A DNA stretch of 64,000 nt from Zhongshania aquimaris (GTDB taxonomy: Bacteria; Pseudomonadota; Gammaproteobacteria; Pseudomonadales; Spongiibacteraceae). Positions 39,652-49,036 of the stretch are shown here, in pieces. Made by a program: the position numbers and the translations under genes. The stretch covers positions 1,054,001-1,118,000 of the forward strand of contig NZ_JAHWDQ010000001.1 in NCBI RefSeq assembly GCF_019312595.1, given 5' to 3'. The notes beneath the pieces are model-generated. The model did no database searches and was not told where the DNA came from. It was given only the letters and a program-made list of their open reading frames with translations. Numbering within the stretch: position 1 is the stretch's first letter; the number at the start of each line of letters is the position of its first letter.

Positions 39652-40994
39652 TGATTCTTAGACCCATCAACGCAGGGCCAGCCCACCATGTCTTGGCTGT
39701 CTATTGCGGCACAGGTTTCCCCACCCCTCCATCGTCGTGTAAACGCACCATCAGGATCATACTGACGAGCTTGTTTTTCCAGATCAAAACGGCGATGACC
39801 ACGGGGATCTGCGCCTACCCCGGCGAGGTATTGCCAATTACCCCAGTTACTCGCCATATCATAGTCGATTAACTGCTGCTCGAAATATGCCGCACCATAA
39901 CGCCAATCTAATTGCAGTTCGTGTACAAAACAACTAGCAACAATCTGTCGTCCGCGATTGCTCATATAGGCAGTTTCATTAATCTGATGCATACAGGCAT
40001 TCACAAGCGGCCACGGTGTTTCGCCCTGAGTCCACGCTCGAAACCGTTCGGGATAAAAACTCGTTAAGGGCTTACGCTGTTTAATGCCCTTAAAGCGAAA
40101 TAAATGATTGCCGTGCTGATAGGCATACCACTGAAAATACTCGCGCCACAGCAACTCAAAATAAATCCACTCGGTAGAGTCGTTCGCGCCGTGGCGCGCC
40201 TCGTAGTCACGCAATTGCGAAACAATCTCCCTAGCCGATACACAGCCAAGCGCAAGCCACGGCGAAAACTTGGTGGAGTGATGCCAACTATCAAGATCAT
40301 TGCGCAGCACCTTGTAGTGACTCGGCCAATCACTGTCAAAATAGCTTTGTGTGTGTTCTAGGCCCGCAACTTCACCACCATAAAATCGAAAATGCTTAGC
40401 ATCGTCACCAAGGGCTAAAAAAACCTCATCACGTGCTGGTAACTCCATCGCATCGGGTGGCGGTGGCAATTCCGTTAAGGTCGGCAGGGGCTGAGGAACG
40501 CGCAAGTCAGCAATAGCCTTGCGAAACTGCGAGAAGGTCGGCGGCAAGGCCGCCGGTGCAAACGGCAGCGCTTCCCAATTAAATAAAGTGTGGCTGTCTA
40601 GCTCTTGAAAACGGGTTGTGGGAAAGGACTTCTGCAAGAATTGCCACTGGCTTCGCTCATAGCTCCCTGGGTGCCGACTTCGATATACCTCGTCTACCGG
40701 ATAGCGATCTATTAGTTCCGCGAGCCCTTGCCTTGCTGACGCTCGACAAACTATTAAGCGCTGCCCTAACTTATCCAAACTCACCGCAAGCTCGGCGACA
40801 CTCTCTTCTAAAAATTGTCGACGCTGCTTCGATATCGGCGCATCGCCAACAATATGGGGCGAACTCACCACTAATGCAGGGTCAACACACACCACACACA
40901 ATAAGTGATCGACTCTCGCCGCTAATGCCCTCAACGGTGCCAAATCGTGTAGGCGCAAATCATTACCGAAGCAATATAAACCCAGTTTTTTCAT
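39648..40994 (-). CDS. Cryptochrome DASH
   Basis: This 448-residue flavoprotein starts [20 protein letters not shown] and has the DASH-specific C-terminal region: [21 protein letters not shown] followed by [22 protein letters not shown] cryptochromes bind FAD and MTHF and repair CPDs mainly in single-stranded DNA; some also act in signalling. It is the first gene of the photolyase operon, so the promoter should lie in 40995-41232. ATG 40994 is supported by the conserved N-terminal motif. Confidence 0.92.
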   Translation of the reverse strand: MKKLGLYCFGNDLRLHDLAPLRALAARVDHLLCVVCVDPALVVSSPHIVGDAPISKQRRQFLEESVAELAVSLDKLGQRLIVCRASARQGLAELIDRYPVDEVYRSRHPGSYERSQWQFLQKSFPTTRFQELDSHTLFNWEALPFAPAALPPTFSQFRKAIADLRVPQPLPTLTELPPPPDAMELPARDEVFLALGDDAKHFRFYGGEVAGLEHTQSYFDSDWPSHYKVLRNDLDSWHHSTKFSPWLALGCVSAREIVSQLRDYEARHGANDSTEWIYFELLWREYFQWYAYQHGNHLFRFKGIKQRKPLTSFYPERFRAWTQGETPWPLVNACMHQINETAYMSNRGRQIVASCFVHELQLDWRYGAAYFEQQLIDYDMASNWGNWQYLAGVGADPRGHRRFDLEKQARQYDPDGAFTRRWRGGETCAAIDSQDMVGWPCVDGSKNQ

Positions 40995-41232
40995 TCCAAA
41001 ATGTCATTCCCTAAAATATGGACACTGATAGAGTCGCAGCGAGATTTCCGCTCGACGTGCACCGAGATAGCCTTTTATAGGTAAAGGAAAACTGTTTGGA
41101 TTTTAAGCGGGGCTAATTATTTGAATACAACGCCAAACGAAAATTATCGCAACGACATGCTACTACTCATGTGCTGGAGCTATAGAAGACCTAATTAAAT
41201 GAAACTCACCATCGCTAGCAAGCGCGCTTGGC

Positions 41233-41403
41233 CTATGGACATCCATCATCTACAACGATAGTAGTTGACTGAGCGGATTGAAGCTCTAACTTAGCCCGCT
41301 CAGCCTTGCTAATATATTTAGGCTTGTTGTTAGTCGCCAACTTTGCCTTGGCCTTTTTAATTCGCGCCTTTGATGCCGCATTGCCTTTTTTACGACGGTT
41401 CAT
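41233..41403 (-). CDS. DUF2986 small basic protein
   Basis: This 56-residue reading frame begins MNRRKKGNAASKARIKKAKA and continues NKPKYISKAERAKLE, matching the conserved pattern of the DUF2986 family of tiny lysine/arginine-rich proteins in marine gammaproteobacteria. The start is ATG 41401-41403 and the stop TAG at 41233-41235. It is acidic only at its tail (VVDDGCP). The basic charge suggests nucleic-acid or ribosome association, but no function is known. It lies between the GST and the photolyase operon on the same strand. Confidence 0.75.
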   Translation of the reverse strand: MNRRKKGNAASKARIKKAKAKLATNNKPKYISKAERAKLELQSAQSTTIVVDDGCP

Positions 41404-41454
41404 ACTTGCTACTCAAATGGTGAAAACGCGGGCCGGAGTTTAGACCCGCATCGC

Positions 41455-42378
41455 TCATTTAGCGACAATAGAATAAGCCGCGCGAGGGAAATGAACATGC
41501 AGCGTTCCGAAATCGGCAGTTTCCCGCGCAACGATAATACGCGTCTCGGTGACTGCGGCTAGCGTACCGGCTACCGGCACCACGCCATAGTCAATAGGAG
41601 CAACCTCTACTGCGCTGCCAATAGCCACCGGTGAATCAGCCACACTAGCCGGCACCTGCCGCGGTTGCGATTCACGCGCTGCTTTAAAGGCATCAGCTTG
41701 CGCTATTTCCGTTCGCGACCCATGACCAATATTTTCTACGCGCTGATACCATTGCTGAATTCTTGGGCTGGCGACAAGCGGCTTACGATTACAATTTACA
41801 TGCAACCACAGCGGGTGAAACACCGCCAAATCTGCCACGGATGGATTATCGCCTCCTACCCACGCGAATCCATCCAGGCGTGCATCCAGGGCGTAAAACA
41901 GTGACGCCATTACCACCTTCGCCTTATCACCCTTAGGGGGCCTGCTTGCTCCGCCCTTCAACAGGGAAATCCTGTCCTTTATAAAACGATACGTGCCTAT
42001 CGGACCAAATCCTTGCAGCATAGTCGTGATAAGACGAAGCGGTGGCACAGTGGCAATAGCGGCAAAAAAGACCTGTCCCTCAGCCTGCTTCATCAGCTCA
42101 AGCGCATCGCCATCAACGGCAGTAGGATCAAGCGCAGTACTCGCACTGAGTCTCGCCACTTCCTGCGCAATTAAGGTCGAGTCGCAGAAAATGTCTGCAC
42201 CAATCTGTGCGACCGGAATTCGTCGATAGCCGCCGGTCAATGGATCGAGATTGGGCCGCGGTGGCCATGCTGGCGAAAGCAGCGATGACCAGGGCATATT
42301 GCTCAAGCCAAACATCAGGCGAATTTTTTCGGCATAGGGCGAATTGTCGTAGTGGTGAAGAATAATTGATTCCGTCAT
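41455..42378 (-). CDS. Glutathione S-transferase-like protein with extra C-terminal domain
   Basis: The 307-residue protein has an N-terminal thioredoxin-fold GST domain (ILHHYDNSPYAEKIRLMFG; the S-P-Y-A segment sits at the glutathione site; R-I-P-V contains the cis-Pro) and an all-helical GST C domain (about 90-205) with WVGGDNPSVADLAVFHPL. About 90 more residues follow, predicted mostly beta (PVAIGSAVEVAPIDYGVVPV...), which a normal ~210-aa GST lacks. The extra domain may bind a ligand or partner. The substrate is unknown. Confidence 0.82.
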   Translation of the reverse strand: MTESIILHHYDNSPYAEKIRLMFGLSNMPWSSLLSPAWPPRPNLDPLTGGYRRIPVAQIGADIFCDSTLIAQEVARLSASTALDPTAVDGDALELMKQAEGQVFFAAIATVPPLRLITTMLQGFGPIGTYRFIKDRISLLKGGASRPPKGDKAKVVMASLFYALDARLDGFAWVGGDNPSVADLAVFHPLWLHVNCNRKPLVASPRIQQWYQRVENIGHGSRTEIAQADAFKAARESQPRQVPASVADSPVAIGSAVEVAPIDYGVVPVAGTLAAVTETRIIVARETADFGTLHVHFPRAAYSIVAK

Positions 42379-42986
42379 TTCTTATGTCTCATTAGTAACA
42401 ATAGCGAAAGATCTATCTAAAGGGTGTCTTGCTAAGATTAGACTACACCGCCAAGCAGTAAAGAAGGCTTTATTCTTATTAGGTGCCGGTCACCTGGTAA
42501 GAGCAGCCATAGGAAAAATGTCAATTTCCCCTCTGAACTTCAGCCGACACTAACGGAACATCCATATAACGCTTGATTATTGTCTACGGTGATGAATTAG
42601 CACAGTTAGACACGGATATTTATTTTCAATGCAGGAAAACGCCTTGTCTTAATATTGGCCGTCGAAATCCTAAGTATACAAGTTAGTTTTTGCAGGCAAA
42701 GTAGATGGGCAGGGCTATCCAGCGTAGATATGAGAATTGATTTAGACACGCTGGCGATTATTGTTCGTGAGGCAAAAGGATAATAAATAAGGTGTAAGGA
42801 CTTTAGCGGCGCCTTTTGTGCCTGCACTTAATCGACAGATTGAATTGGCTAGGGCCTGTCTTACCTAGCGGCAGTGCTGCCGTCTAGAATGGCCGCTCCG
42901 ACGCCCTGTTTGGCGCGCGTCCGTTCTACAGCCATAGTGGGGAGATCTCCCCACGGTAGCAAAAAAATTACGAATGGAGCTCGGCG
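42379..42986. other. 608-nt intergenic region with palindromes, no convincing gene
   Basis: I find no recognisable protein in either strand. A plus-strand open frame ending MRIDLDTLAIIVREAKG (stop about 42783) and a minus-strand 73-codon frame (42606-42827) overlap each other and match nothing I know. Two dyads sit near the right end: CGGCAG-TG-CTGCCG at 42869-42882 and the perfect 18-mer at 42937-42954. The region may be the left border of an acquired segment. Confidence 0.4.
42937..42954. repeat. Perfect 18-bp palindrome with BglII-like centre
   Basis: GTGGGGAGATCTCCCCAC is fully self-complementary with no spacer. It lies 33 nt beyond the serine hydrolase stop. The neighbouring A run (42961-42967) is on the wrong side to make it a terminator for the minus-strand operon. 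Confidence 0.7.
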
Positions 42987-44270
42987 TTAAAAGGCGGATG
43001 CCAGTGGTCGCAAATATTTATACCCCTGTGGGTTGTTTGCTGTCGAAAACATTGCAATAACCACGTCTCGTGAGGGCGAAACATATAGAGCCTGTCCCTG
43101 AAAGCCGGACTTAAAGAGGCCACCATCAGCGAATAGCGCCCCCCACTGAGAAGGCGCGCTAACTGGCGGCTCTCCGTGAATACTTGCGTCTATTGCCCGC
43201 GCTGTTGGTGCATGGCGGTAATAATCAGTTCGCGCAACGTCACCAATGCGAGCCAACAATTTTTTATTTGCCACCTTTGAGTCGTAGCCACTTGGCGTAA
43301 ACAACATACCGAAACGAGCTAGGTCTCTGAGGCGCGACGAAAACATTCCGTGAGCAATGGCGCGGCCGTCTGGTGTTAACCCCAACAGGGCATCCCCCTC
43401 CGCGCCAATCTGTGACCAGATTCTCTGCTGTATAACATCGCCATAGCGCTGCCCGGTAATATGCTCAATGAGTAAGCCCAGCATATTCGTATTCGCTGAG
43501 GAGTATTGATATTTCTTGCCCGGCGGGTTCAAACGCGTCATTTCACGTAAAACCTGATTATGCGTTCCTGTTGCTAATCCTGGGGCTTTAAGCACTCCCT
43601 GGGCAAACATTAGCTTACCGATACCAGAATGTGGATCGCCATACGCTTCAGTTGAGTCTACGGCATCGATGCCACTGGCTTGATGAAGAATGTGCGCAAC
43701 TTTAACACCTTCCCAGACCGTTCCCTTAAATTCCTTGAGGTAGGTGTCGATGGTGGTATTGGGGTCAATCTGCCCCTCCTCAATCAGCATTTCTGTCAGC
43801 AGCCCAGCAATGACTTTCGCTACAGACCACCAAAGATGAGAGTCGGTCGGCTGCATACCTGGATACTTCTCGTAGACAACTTTTCCTTTGTGGATGACGA
43901 CGATGCCCTGAAGCCTACTAAGCGGCGAACTCACAAATTCATCTAGGCTCAAATCGCCAAGAGATGTTTTTACTTTAATACCACCGATGCGCCCATTGGG
44001 TTTTTCACGAAGACTTTTTATTTGACCATCTCTGTCAAGCAGCTGGTGAGGATAAAACTCAGCCATATTGAGATAGGTGTAAAGCGCGGCGTTGCCTGCT
44101 AGTCCCAATGCAGCACTTTTATAACTTGCCTTCAGATCAGTCGCTTCGTCAGCAGAGAAGCCATTCTTCGCCTCGGAAACTGGCCACACATTCTCACCAC
44201 CGTAGGTAGACGCTGAACTGAGCAGCACAGATATGGCCAATAGAGTAATATTAATCATGCTCTTATTCAT
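42987..44270 (-). CDS. Secreted serine hydrolase, beta-lactamase/esterase (class C PBP-like)
   Basis: This 427-residue protein has a signal peptide (LLAISVLLSSASTYG) and a class C beta-lactamase-related domain. The nucleophile motif SxxK is SVAK in LWWSVAKVIAG, the second motif is YSS in KYQYSSANTN, and a late FKSGFQGQ stands near the usual KTG/HxG position. EstB-type esterases and D-aminopeptidases share this fold, so hydrolysis of an ester or amide is likely rather than antibiotic resistance. Its ATG overlaps the carboxylesterase stop by 4 nt. Confidence 0.85.
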   Translation of the reverse strand: MNKSMINITLLAISVLLSSASTYGGENVWPVSEAKNGFSADEATDLKASYKSAALGLAGNAALYTYLNMAEFYPHQLLDRDGQIKSLREKPNGRIGGIKVKTSLGDLSLDEFVSSPLSRLQGIVVIHKGKVVYEKYPGMQPTDSHLWWSVAKVIAGLLTEMLIEEGQIDPNTTIDTYLKEFKGTVWEGVKVAHILHQASGIDAVDSTEAYGDPHSGIGKLMFAQGVLKAPGLATGTHNQVLREMTRLNPPGKKYQYSSANTNMLGLLIEHITGQRYGDVIQQRIWSQIGAEGDALLGLTPDGRAIAHGMFSSRLRDLARFGMLFTPSGYDSKVANKKLLARIGDVARTDYYRHAPTARAIDASIHGEPPVSAPSQWGALFADGGLFKSGFQGQALYVSPSRDVVIAMFSTANNPQGYKYLRPLASAF

Positions 44271-45835
44271 TGTGTTGCCCCATAGTACTGCACGTAGTTT
44301 GACGTCGTGCGAGATTTCCAGCTATCTCCCAGTGGCGCAGCGTATTTGGCATCGTCTCCATGTATAAAGTTCTTGATACTGGCTGCTATGACCGCGTGAA
44401 TATCTTCCCGCTCTTTACGATTTTCCTTTGTCCAAGCAAATCTCATGTAAGAAGGTCGGTCTTCAATATAGTTTCCAAAAAGAATAGGTACATCTAGACC
44501 GTGGAATGATCCAAAATCTAGCAGCCATGGATCGGGGAAGTTGTCCCATACAAATTCGTACTGATACAACGCAGGAAGTGATTCAGAATATGTCGCTATA
44601 CAGCGTTGTAATTTCTTACTGTATTTTCGTTCAAGGTACTGAATAAGAATATTCCGGACCATACCTTTGATTAATCCAAGTTCTTGGCTAACCGTTTTTG
44701 TCCTTTCTTCGCCATTAAACAGCGGCCAAAGTTTATTGAACTCTAGGTCATACATCCGAGTTGTGACCAGCGTACTCAGCTCATCACGGGTATTGCCGAT
44801 CATTAGCGGAACTTTATTGATAAGTTCGCAAGTGACCTCTCGCGAACTTTCTGGCTTGCTTACAACTGTGCCGTCGGCAATAACTTTAGGTAATACCCCT
44901 TTTTCAGATGCCTCAGCGAGCTCTGTTTCAGTTTTGCCGCGAAGATAATTACCTAGTTCAGTATCGCTCATCTTGCTGATGATGCTTTCAGCATCGGCCG
45001 ATGACTCAGCCTTTCCATCCTTGATTAATAGCTGCGCAATAAATTTATCTCCCTGCTCCTTACCTTCTTCGTAAGATGCAGAAAACGGAATACCAGAAAA
45101 GCTGATTGCCCGCTGAAACTTACCTTTTGCCGCTGGCGAACGCATTAGGGCGAGAACAAAAACCGCCCCTGCTGACTGCCCAGAAATAGTGATATTGTCA
45201 GGATCACAGGATAGCGCCGCGCAATTTTCACGCGCCCAGTCCAGCACCTTAATCATATCGAGGAGTAAGAAATTTCCGGAGTCCTCCTCAGGGTTGCCAG
45301 TCTTCAACGCCGGGGATTGAAATGAACCCCAAATACCCAGCCGATAGTTGGCGGTTATCACCACCGCATCTGTCTCCGCCGCTAGCCTAGCGCCGTTGTA
45401 GATTTCATGATAAGACCGGCCAAAAATACCAGAACCACCGTGAAAAAATATCAACAGTGGGCGCTTTTTCTTTTCGCTATTGGGTACCCAAACATTCAGA
45501 AAAAGACAGTCTTCTGAACCATAGGGCTTGTTGAAACTTTTTTCATCATCGGTGGTAAAAAAATTACCAATTTGAGAGCAGGCACTTCCTGGGGAGCGTG
45601 CATCACGCACGCCCTGCCAGGCTTCCATTTCCTGTGGCGCTTTCCAGCGCAGTTGATTAACCGGAGGGGCTGCATAGGGTATGCCCAAGTATTGATAGGT
45701 ATTGCCTGATTTTTCACCGCGAACATCACCACTTTTGAGTGATACGATTTCACCGGCCAAACTTACTGAAGTCGTGAGCCAAAGCAAGCTGAACAGAAAT
45801 ACTAAAGCTGCTCCGCGAATCTTTACCTTTTGCAT
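44267..45835 (-). CDS. Secreted type B carboxylesterase
   Basis: An alpha/beta-hydrolase of about 522 residues, it has a signal peptide (VFLFSLLWLTTSVSLAGE), the oxyanion motif FFHGGSGIFG, the nucleophile elbow ISGQSAGAV, and SFHGLDVPILF with the likely catalytic His. ATG 45835 is chosen because it sits one base after the TonB receptor stop and opens the signal peptide; a longer start at 45871 would overlap the receptor. It resembles para-nitrobenzyl esterases and mycotoxin-type carboxylesterases. Export plus co-transcription with a TonB receptor suggests it cleaves an imported or surface-bound ester. Confidence 0.88.
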   Translation of the reverse strand: MQKVKIRGAALVFLFSLLWLTTSVSLAGEIVSLKSGDVRGEKSGNTYQYLGIPYAAPPVNQLRWKAPQEMEAWQGVRDARSPGSACSQIGNFFTTDDEKSFNKPYGSEDCLFLNVWVPNSEKKKRPLLIFFHGGSGIFGRSYHEIYNGARLAAETDAVVITANYRLGIWGSFQSPALKTGNPEEDSGNFLLLDMIKVLDWARENCAALSCDPDNITISGQSAGAVFVLALMRSPAAKGKFQRAISFSGIPFSASYEEGKEQGDKFIAQLLIKDGKAESSADAESIISKMSDTELGNYLRGKTETELAEASEKGVLPKVIADGTVVSKPESSREVTCELINKVPLMIGNTRDELSTLVTTRMYDLEFNKLWPLFNGEERTKTVSQELGLIKGMVRNILIQYLERKYSKKLQRCIATYSESLPALYQYEFVWDNFPDPWLLDFGSFHGLDVPILFGNYIEDRPSYMRFAWTKENRKEREDIHAVIAASIKNFIHGDDAKYAAPLGDSWKSRTTSNYVQYYGATQ

Positions 45836-45836
45836 T

Positions 45837-48176
45837 CTAGAACTCCAGGCTGAGTCGGGCGGAAACAGCACGAGGAGCGTTTAAAATAAAAATATTATCT
45901 CCATTAATAGCCGGCTTAACAATGCCAACGGGGGTGGTTTCGTTGGTGATATTTAAAACATTGACTCCGAGACTGGGGCGGCCTGTAAACTGGGTTAGTC
46001 GCAATTGCACTCCCGCACTATAGGTACCGTAATCATTAACAGTGTCTTCGTCCACTAAGTCATTGTAGGATTTGCCGACATAAGAGTAAGTCACGTGACC
46101 AGAAACATTTAACCAACTTTGAGGAGAGTTACTAAATGCCAGTGAGGCCGCGTACTGGTATTCTGCTGAGCCCGGTAGTGGTGTACCAGCCGGAACAAAA
46201 TCATTTCCAGCGATAAAATCCTCCAAAGTGTGGGCATCTACTGTTCCGCCACTTAAAGAAAACAGAAATCCAGGCACTGGCAGTTGCCAACGCAGATTCA
46301 CCTCTATGCCGTCGCTCTCTGCACTACCAACATTGTCGTAATAGTTGATCGCAAGCGCATTTTTGAGAACCACTAACGGGTTGTCGAAGTCGATATGAAA
46401 GGCGGTTAGATCAAACTCAAGAGTATTATCAAGCCAGCGAGTCCGCATCCCAATTTCATAGTTCATAATAGTGTCTGATTTATAGGTGCCCGGCACATTC
46501 TGAAGCTCATCTTCAGGAACGGTCTGGATGCCACCAAACCGGAAGCCCTTATTGACGAGTGCGTACACGGAATGCTCGTCGGTGAATCGATAGGTAACTG
46601 AGACTTTTGGGTTCATACCCTCTTCACTGATTTCAGCGGTGTTGTCCAAGGTGTACTCGCCGGTTGCAACTAGATTTAGAAGACTAACGCCCTGCGCTAC
46701 TATGCCTTCACCAGTGTAACCGCCATCAACACCTGTTTGGTAATATCGGCCTCCGAGCGATAACTCCAAGCTGGCGGTGGGGTACCAGGTGGTATCGAAG
46801 AACACTGCCTTTTCTTGTGCATTTGCATTGGTTTGTGCGCAAAGCAGAGACAAGCTGCAGTCGACTCCGTTTGAGTTTCGATCTCGTAAACCAAGTGAAT
46901 CTAGCAGTGGAATCTGATCTGTCGCCTGCAAAGTCAAAGAAAGAAAATAATCAATGGGAGAGTCAAGATAATATACCCCCACCAACCATTCAAACTTATC
47001 GTCTGCCTGAGACTGCAAACGTAACTCCTGCTGAAAGGAACTGGACTTTTGGTTAGTCAAAAATGGTATAGCTAAGCCATCCGGGGCGGCGTTTGAGGGT
47101 GTGCCAAATAGGCTAAAATAGCCATCGATAATATTCTTGCGCTCCTTCTCTGTTCGAGATGACGAAGAAACTAATCTTACGCTTTCCCATTCATGTTGAA
47201 CTTCAAGATTATAAAGTGCGATTCGATGTTCATTTGGCCATTTAATAAATGAGCTTCTAGTTTCCCTAGGTCCAACCGTGTTGTCGGCAATAAAAATATC
47301 ATTGTCCGCCTGATAATCTTGCGCCAGATAAGTTAATTTAACCGAGGTATTATCCCCCGGCGTCCATGTTGCGCCAAGACGATACTGCTTTCCTTTCGAT
47401 CCATTTACATCGTTAGCCTCTTGACCCCGGCGGACATCGTCAGTAAATCCCGGATATTCTCGGTCGATATAAGTAAGCCTAAGCCCCAGATTGCCATCGG
47501 GGCCAAACACCGGAATATTAAGCATAAAGCCCTGGGTTAGACCACTATCTCCCTCTTCTAGTGAAATGTTCTGGGCAAAGTACGACGCCTGCCATTCATG
47601 GGGTACGGCTTCGTTCAAGCGATACCGTAGCACACCGGACAGAGCCGCGCCGCCAAAGAGAGTGCCCTGCGGCCCCTTGAGCACTTCTACCGCTGCCAAG
47701 TCAAAAGCGGAAAGGTCGGGTGTGATACTTGCTGCATAAGGTTCGTTGAGGGCCGTATCACCTATAAAAATTCCGACTGGCTGTGGTACAACGCTAGTCG
47801 GCGCCGCGCTTGTTGAGATTCCGCGCATTACAATTCGCTGATCACCAGGCCTTGCTGAATTTGCAGTTACGCCGGGTGTCTGTTCAAGTACATCATTGAT
47901 ACTCAGTATGCCTTGCTGCTCAAGGCTATCACCGGAAAACGCAGAAATAGAAGCGGGAATGTCTCGAAGTGACTTCTCTCGCTTGGTAGCCGTAACGATG
48001 ACCTCTTCTAGAAAATTACGTCGTGTGGCGTAATTGCTATCTTGTTGCTCTTCAACGGACATACTCTTCTTAACACCGGATATTTCCGGCTCTGAAGCCG
48101 AAGAATAGCTGGTGCAGAAAGCAGCACTCAACAGAGAGATATGGGACAGAGTTTTGAAATTTCGATTTTCAATCAT
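45837..48176 (-). CDS. TonB-dependent outer-membrane receptor
   Basis: The 779-residue protein has a signal peptide, a TonB-box-like EEVIVTATKRE near residue 52, an N-terminal plug domain (DIPASISAFSGDSLEQQGIL..., VEVLKGPQGTLFGGAALSGV) and a C-terminal 22-strand barrel ending in the Phe-terminated SARLSLEF. Such receptors import siderophores, vitamins, glycans and hydrophobic or aromatic compounds. Sequence style resembles the large sphingomonad/Cellvibrionales group of substrate receptors rather than classic siderophore receptors. Its partners are two secreted hydrolases, not iron genes. Confidence 0.92.
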   Translation of the reverse strand: MIENRNFKTLSHISLLSAAFCTSYSSASEPEISGVKKSMSVEEQQDSNYATRRNFLEEVIVTATKREKSLRDIPASISAFSGDSLEQQGILSINDVLEQTPGVTANSARPGDQRIVMRGISTSAAPTSVVPQPVGIFIGDTALNEPYAASITPDLSAFDLAAVEVLKGPQGTLFGGAALSGVLRYRLNEAVPHEWQASYFAQNISLEEGDSGLTQGFMLNIPVFGPDGNLGLRLTYIDREYPGFTDDVRRGQEANDVNGSKGKQYRLGATWTPGDNTSVKLTYLAQDYQADNDIFIADNTVGPRETRSSFIKWPNEHRIALYNLEVQHEWESVRLVSSSSRTEKERKNIIDGYFSLFGTPSNAAPDGLAIPFLTNQKSSSFQQELRLQSQADDKFEWLVGVYYLDSPIDYFLSLTLQATDQIPLLDSLGLRDRNSNGVDCSLSLLCAQTNANAQEKAVFFDTTWYPTASLELSLGGRYYQTGVDGGYTGEGIVAQGVSLLNLVATGEYTLDNTAEISEEGMNPKVSVTYRFTDEHSVYALVNKGFRFGGIQTVPEDELQNVPGTYKSDTIMNYEIGMRTRWLDNTLEFDLTAFHIDFDNPLVVLKNALAINYYDNVGSAESDGIEVNLRWQLPVPGFLFSLSGGTVDAHTLEDFIAGNDFVPAGTPLPGSAEYQYAASLAFSNSPQSWLNVSGHVTYSYVGKSYNDLVDEDTVNDYGTYSAGVQLRLTQFTGRPSLGVNVLNITNETTPVGIVKPAINGDNIFILNAPRAVSARLSLEF

Positions 48177-48215
48177 GATAAATCACTCATAGTTCTTTGT
48201 TATTTTCTGTTTGGT

Positions 48216-48989
48216 TTAATCTTGCTTAGAGCCATTTTTCTGCGCGGCGTAGCTAGGAAAGCCGTTGGCTTGGTTGCTCAAATATTTACTCTCCAATTCT
48301 TCCAAAGCGCTTTCATCAATAGCTGCCATCTCTGGCATCAGTCGATCAATAAGGTGATTCAATCGGTGTGAGAACGATACAACTTCTTTACCAAGCCCCA
48401 TCTTTGACTCAATTTGTCGGAAGAACGTCGCAAACTGCTCACGAGGTAAGGCGGCGATGGCCTCAATATCTGACATGATGGGCGCGTCATTTCCCGTACT
48501 TCTTGTGCGTTCCGCCTGTAAACAAACAACACCCAGAATCGCGTTATAACCGACCACCGCAAGTTGCACCTGGCTATCGTCCGTGCAAATGGAATCTAAA
48601 ACTTGCAAAAGCAAATGCATTTGCATTTGCCATTTTTTTGACCCAGAAGGCGAGTGACAGAATTTTGGGTAGCGCAATTGAATCTCTCGAATACAGAGGA
48701 AATGCTCAATCAGCTGTATTCTAAGGGGGGTGGCACAGGATCTATTTGGGATCGGTATTTTTGCAACTAGATGCTGTAAGGCCTCTTGCTCCAGTTGCCC
48801 TATGTCATCAATGTAGTTGTAGAGAGTGGCGTGGTTGACACCCATTTCCTTTGCGATAGCGCGAATATTAAGTGATGAGTAACCATCATTTTCAAGCACA
48901 GAAAGGGCGCTGGAAATGATTTTTTCCCTAGTTATTTTTCTGGGTCGACCTACTTGACGCGCTTTCACCGTAGAAATACCTCTACTCAT
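48216..48989 (-). CDS. TetR-family regulator of the receptor-esterase operon
   Basis: This regulator of about 257 residues has the TetR helix-turn-helix (REKIISSALSVLENDGYSSL, then IRAIAKEMGVNHATLYNYID) at about 18-65 and a long ligand domain. ATG 48989 is preferred over an in-frame TTG two codons upstream. It is the first gene of a same-strand unit, with the TonB receptor starting 39 nt after its stop. Two operator-like palindromes directly upstream suggest that it represses its own operon. The inducer is probably the imported substrate or its hydrolysis product. Confidence 0.87.
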   Translation of the reverse strand: MSRGISTVKARQVGRPRKITREKIISSALSVLENDGYSSLNIRAIAKEMGVNHATLYNYIDDIGQLEQEALQHLVAKIPIPNRSCATPLRIQLIEHFLCIREIQLRYPKFCHSPSGSKKWQMQMHLLLQVLDSICTDDSQVQLAVVGYNAILGVVCLQAERTRSTGNDAPIMSDIEAIAALPREQFATFFRQIESKMGLGKEVVSFSHRLNHLIDRLMPEMAAIDESALEELESKYLSNQANGFPSYAAQKNGSKQD

Positions 48990-48999
48990 TATCAATATG

Positions 49000-49036
49000 T
49001 AACCACCGGTTATATATTAATAATAACCATCGGTTA
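49000..49036. promoter_or_regulatory. Two tandem operator-like palindromes for the TetR regulator
   Basis: TAACC-ACC-GGTTA at 49000-49012 and TAACC-ATC-GGTTA at 49024-49036 are near-identical 13-bp dyads. Their centres are 24 bp apart, and the shared flank TATATATTA follows each. The first ends 11 nt before the tetR start, so bound repressor would block the start region. This is strong sequence evidence for a cooperative site; the binding protein is inferred. Confidence 0.72.

Noticed and set aside
42937-42954. Intrinsic terminator for the serine hydrolase operon
   Set aside because: The palindrome is real, but the T run lies on the wrong side for the minus strand and no T run follows on the plus strand.
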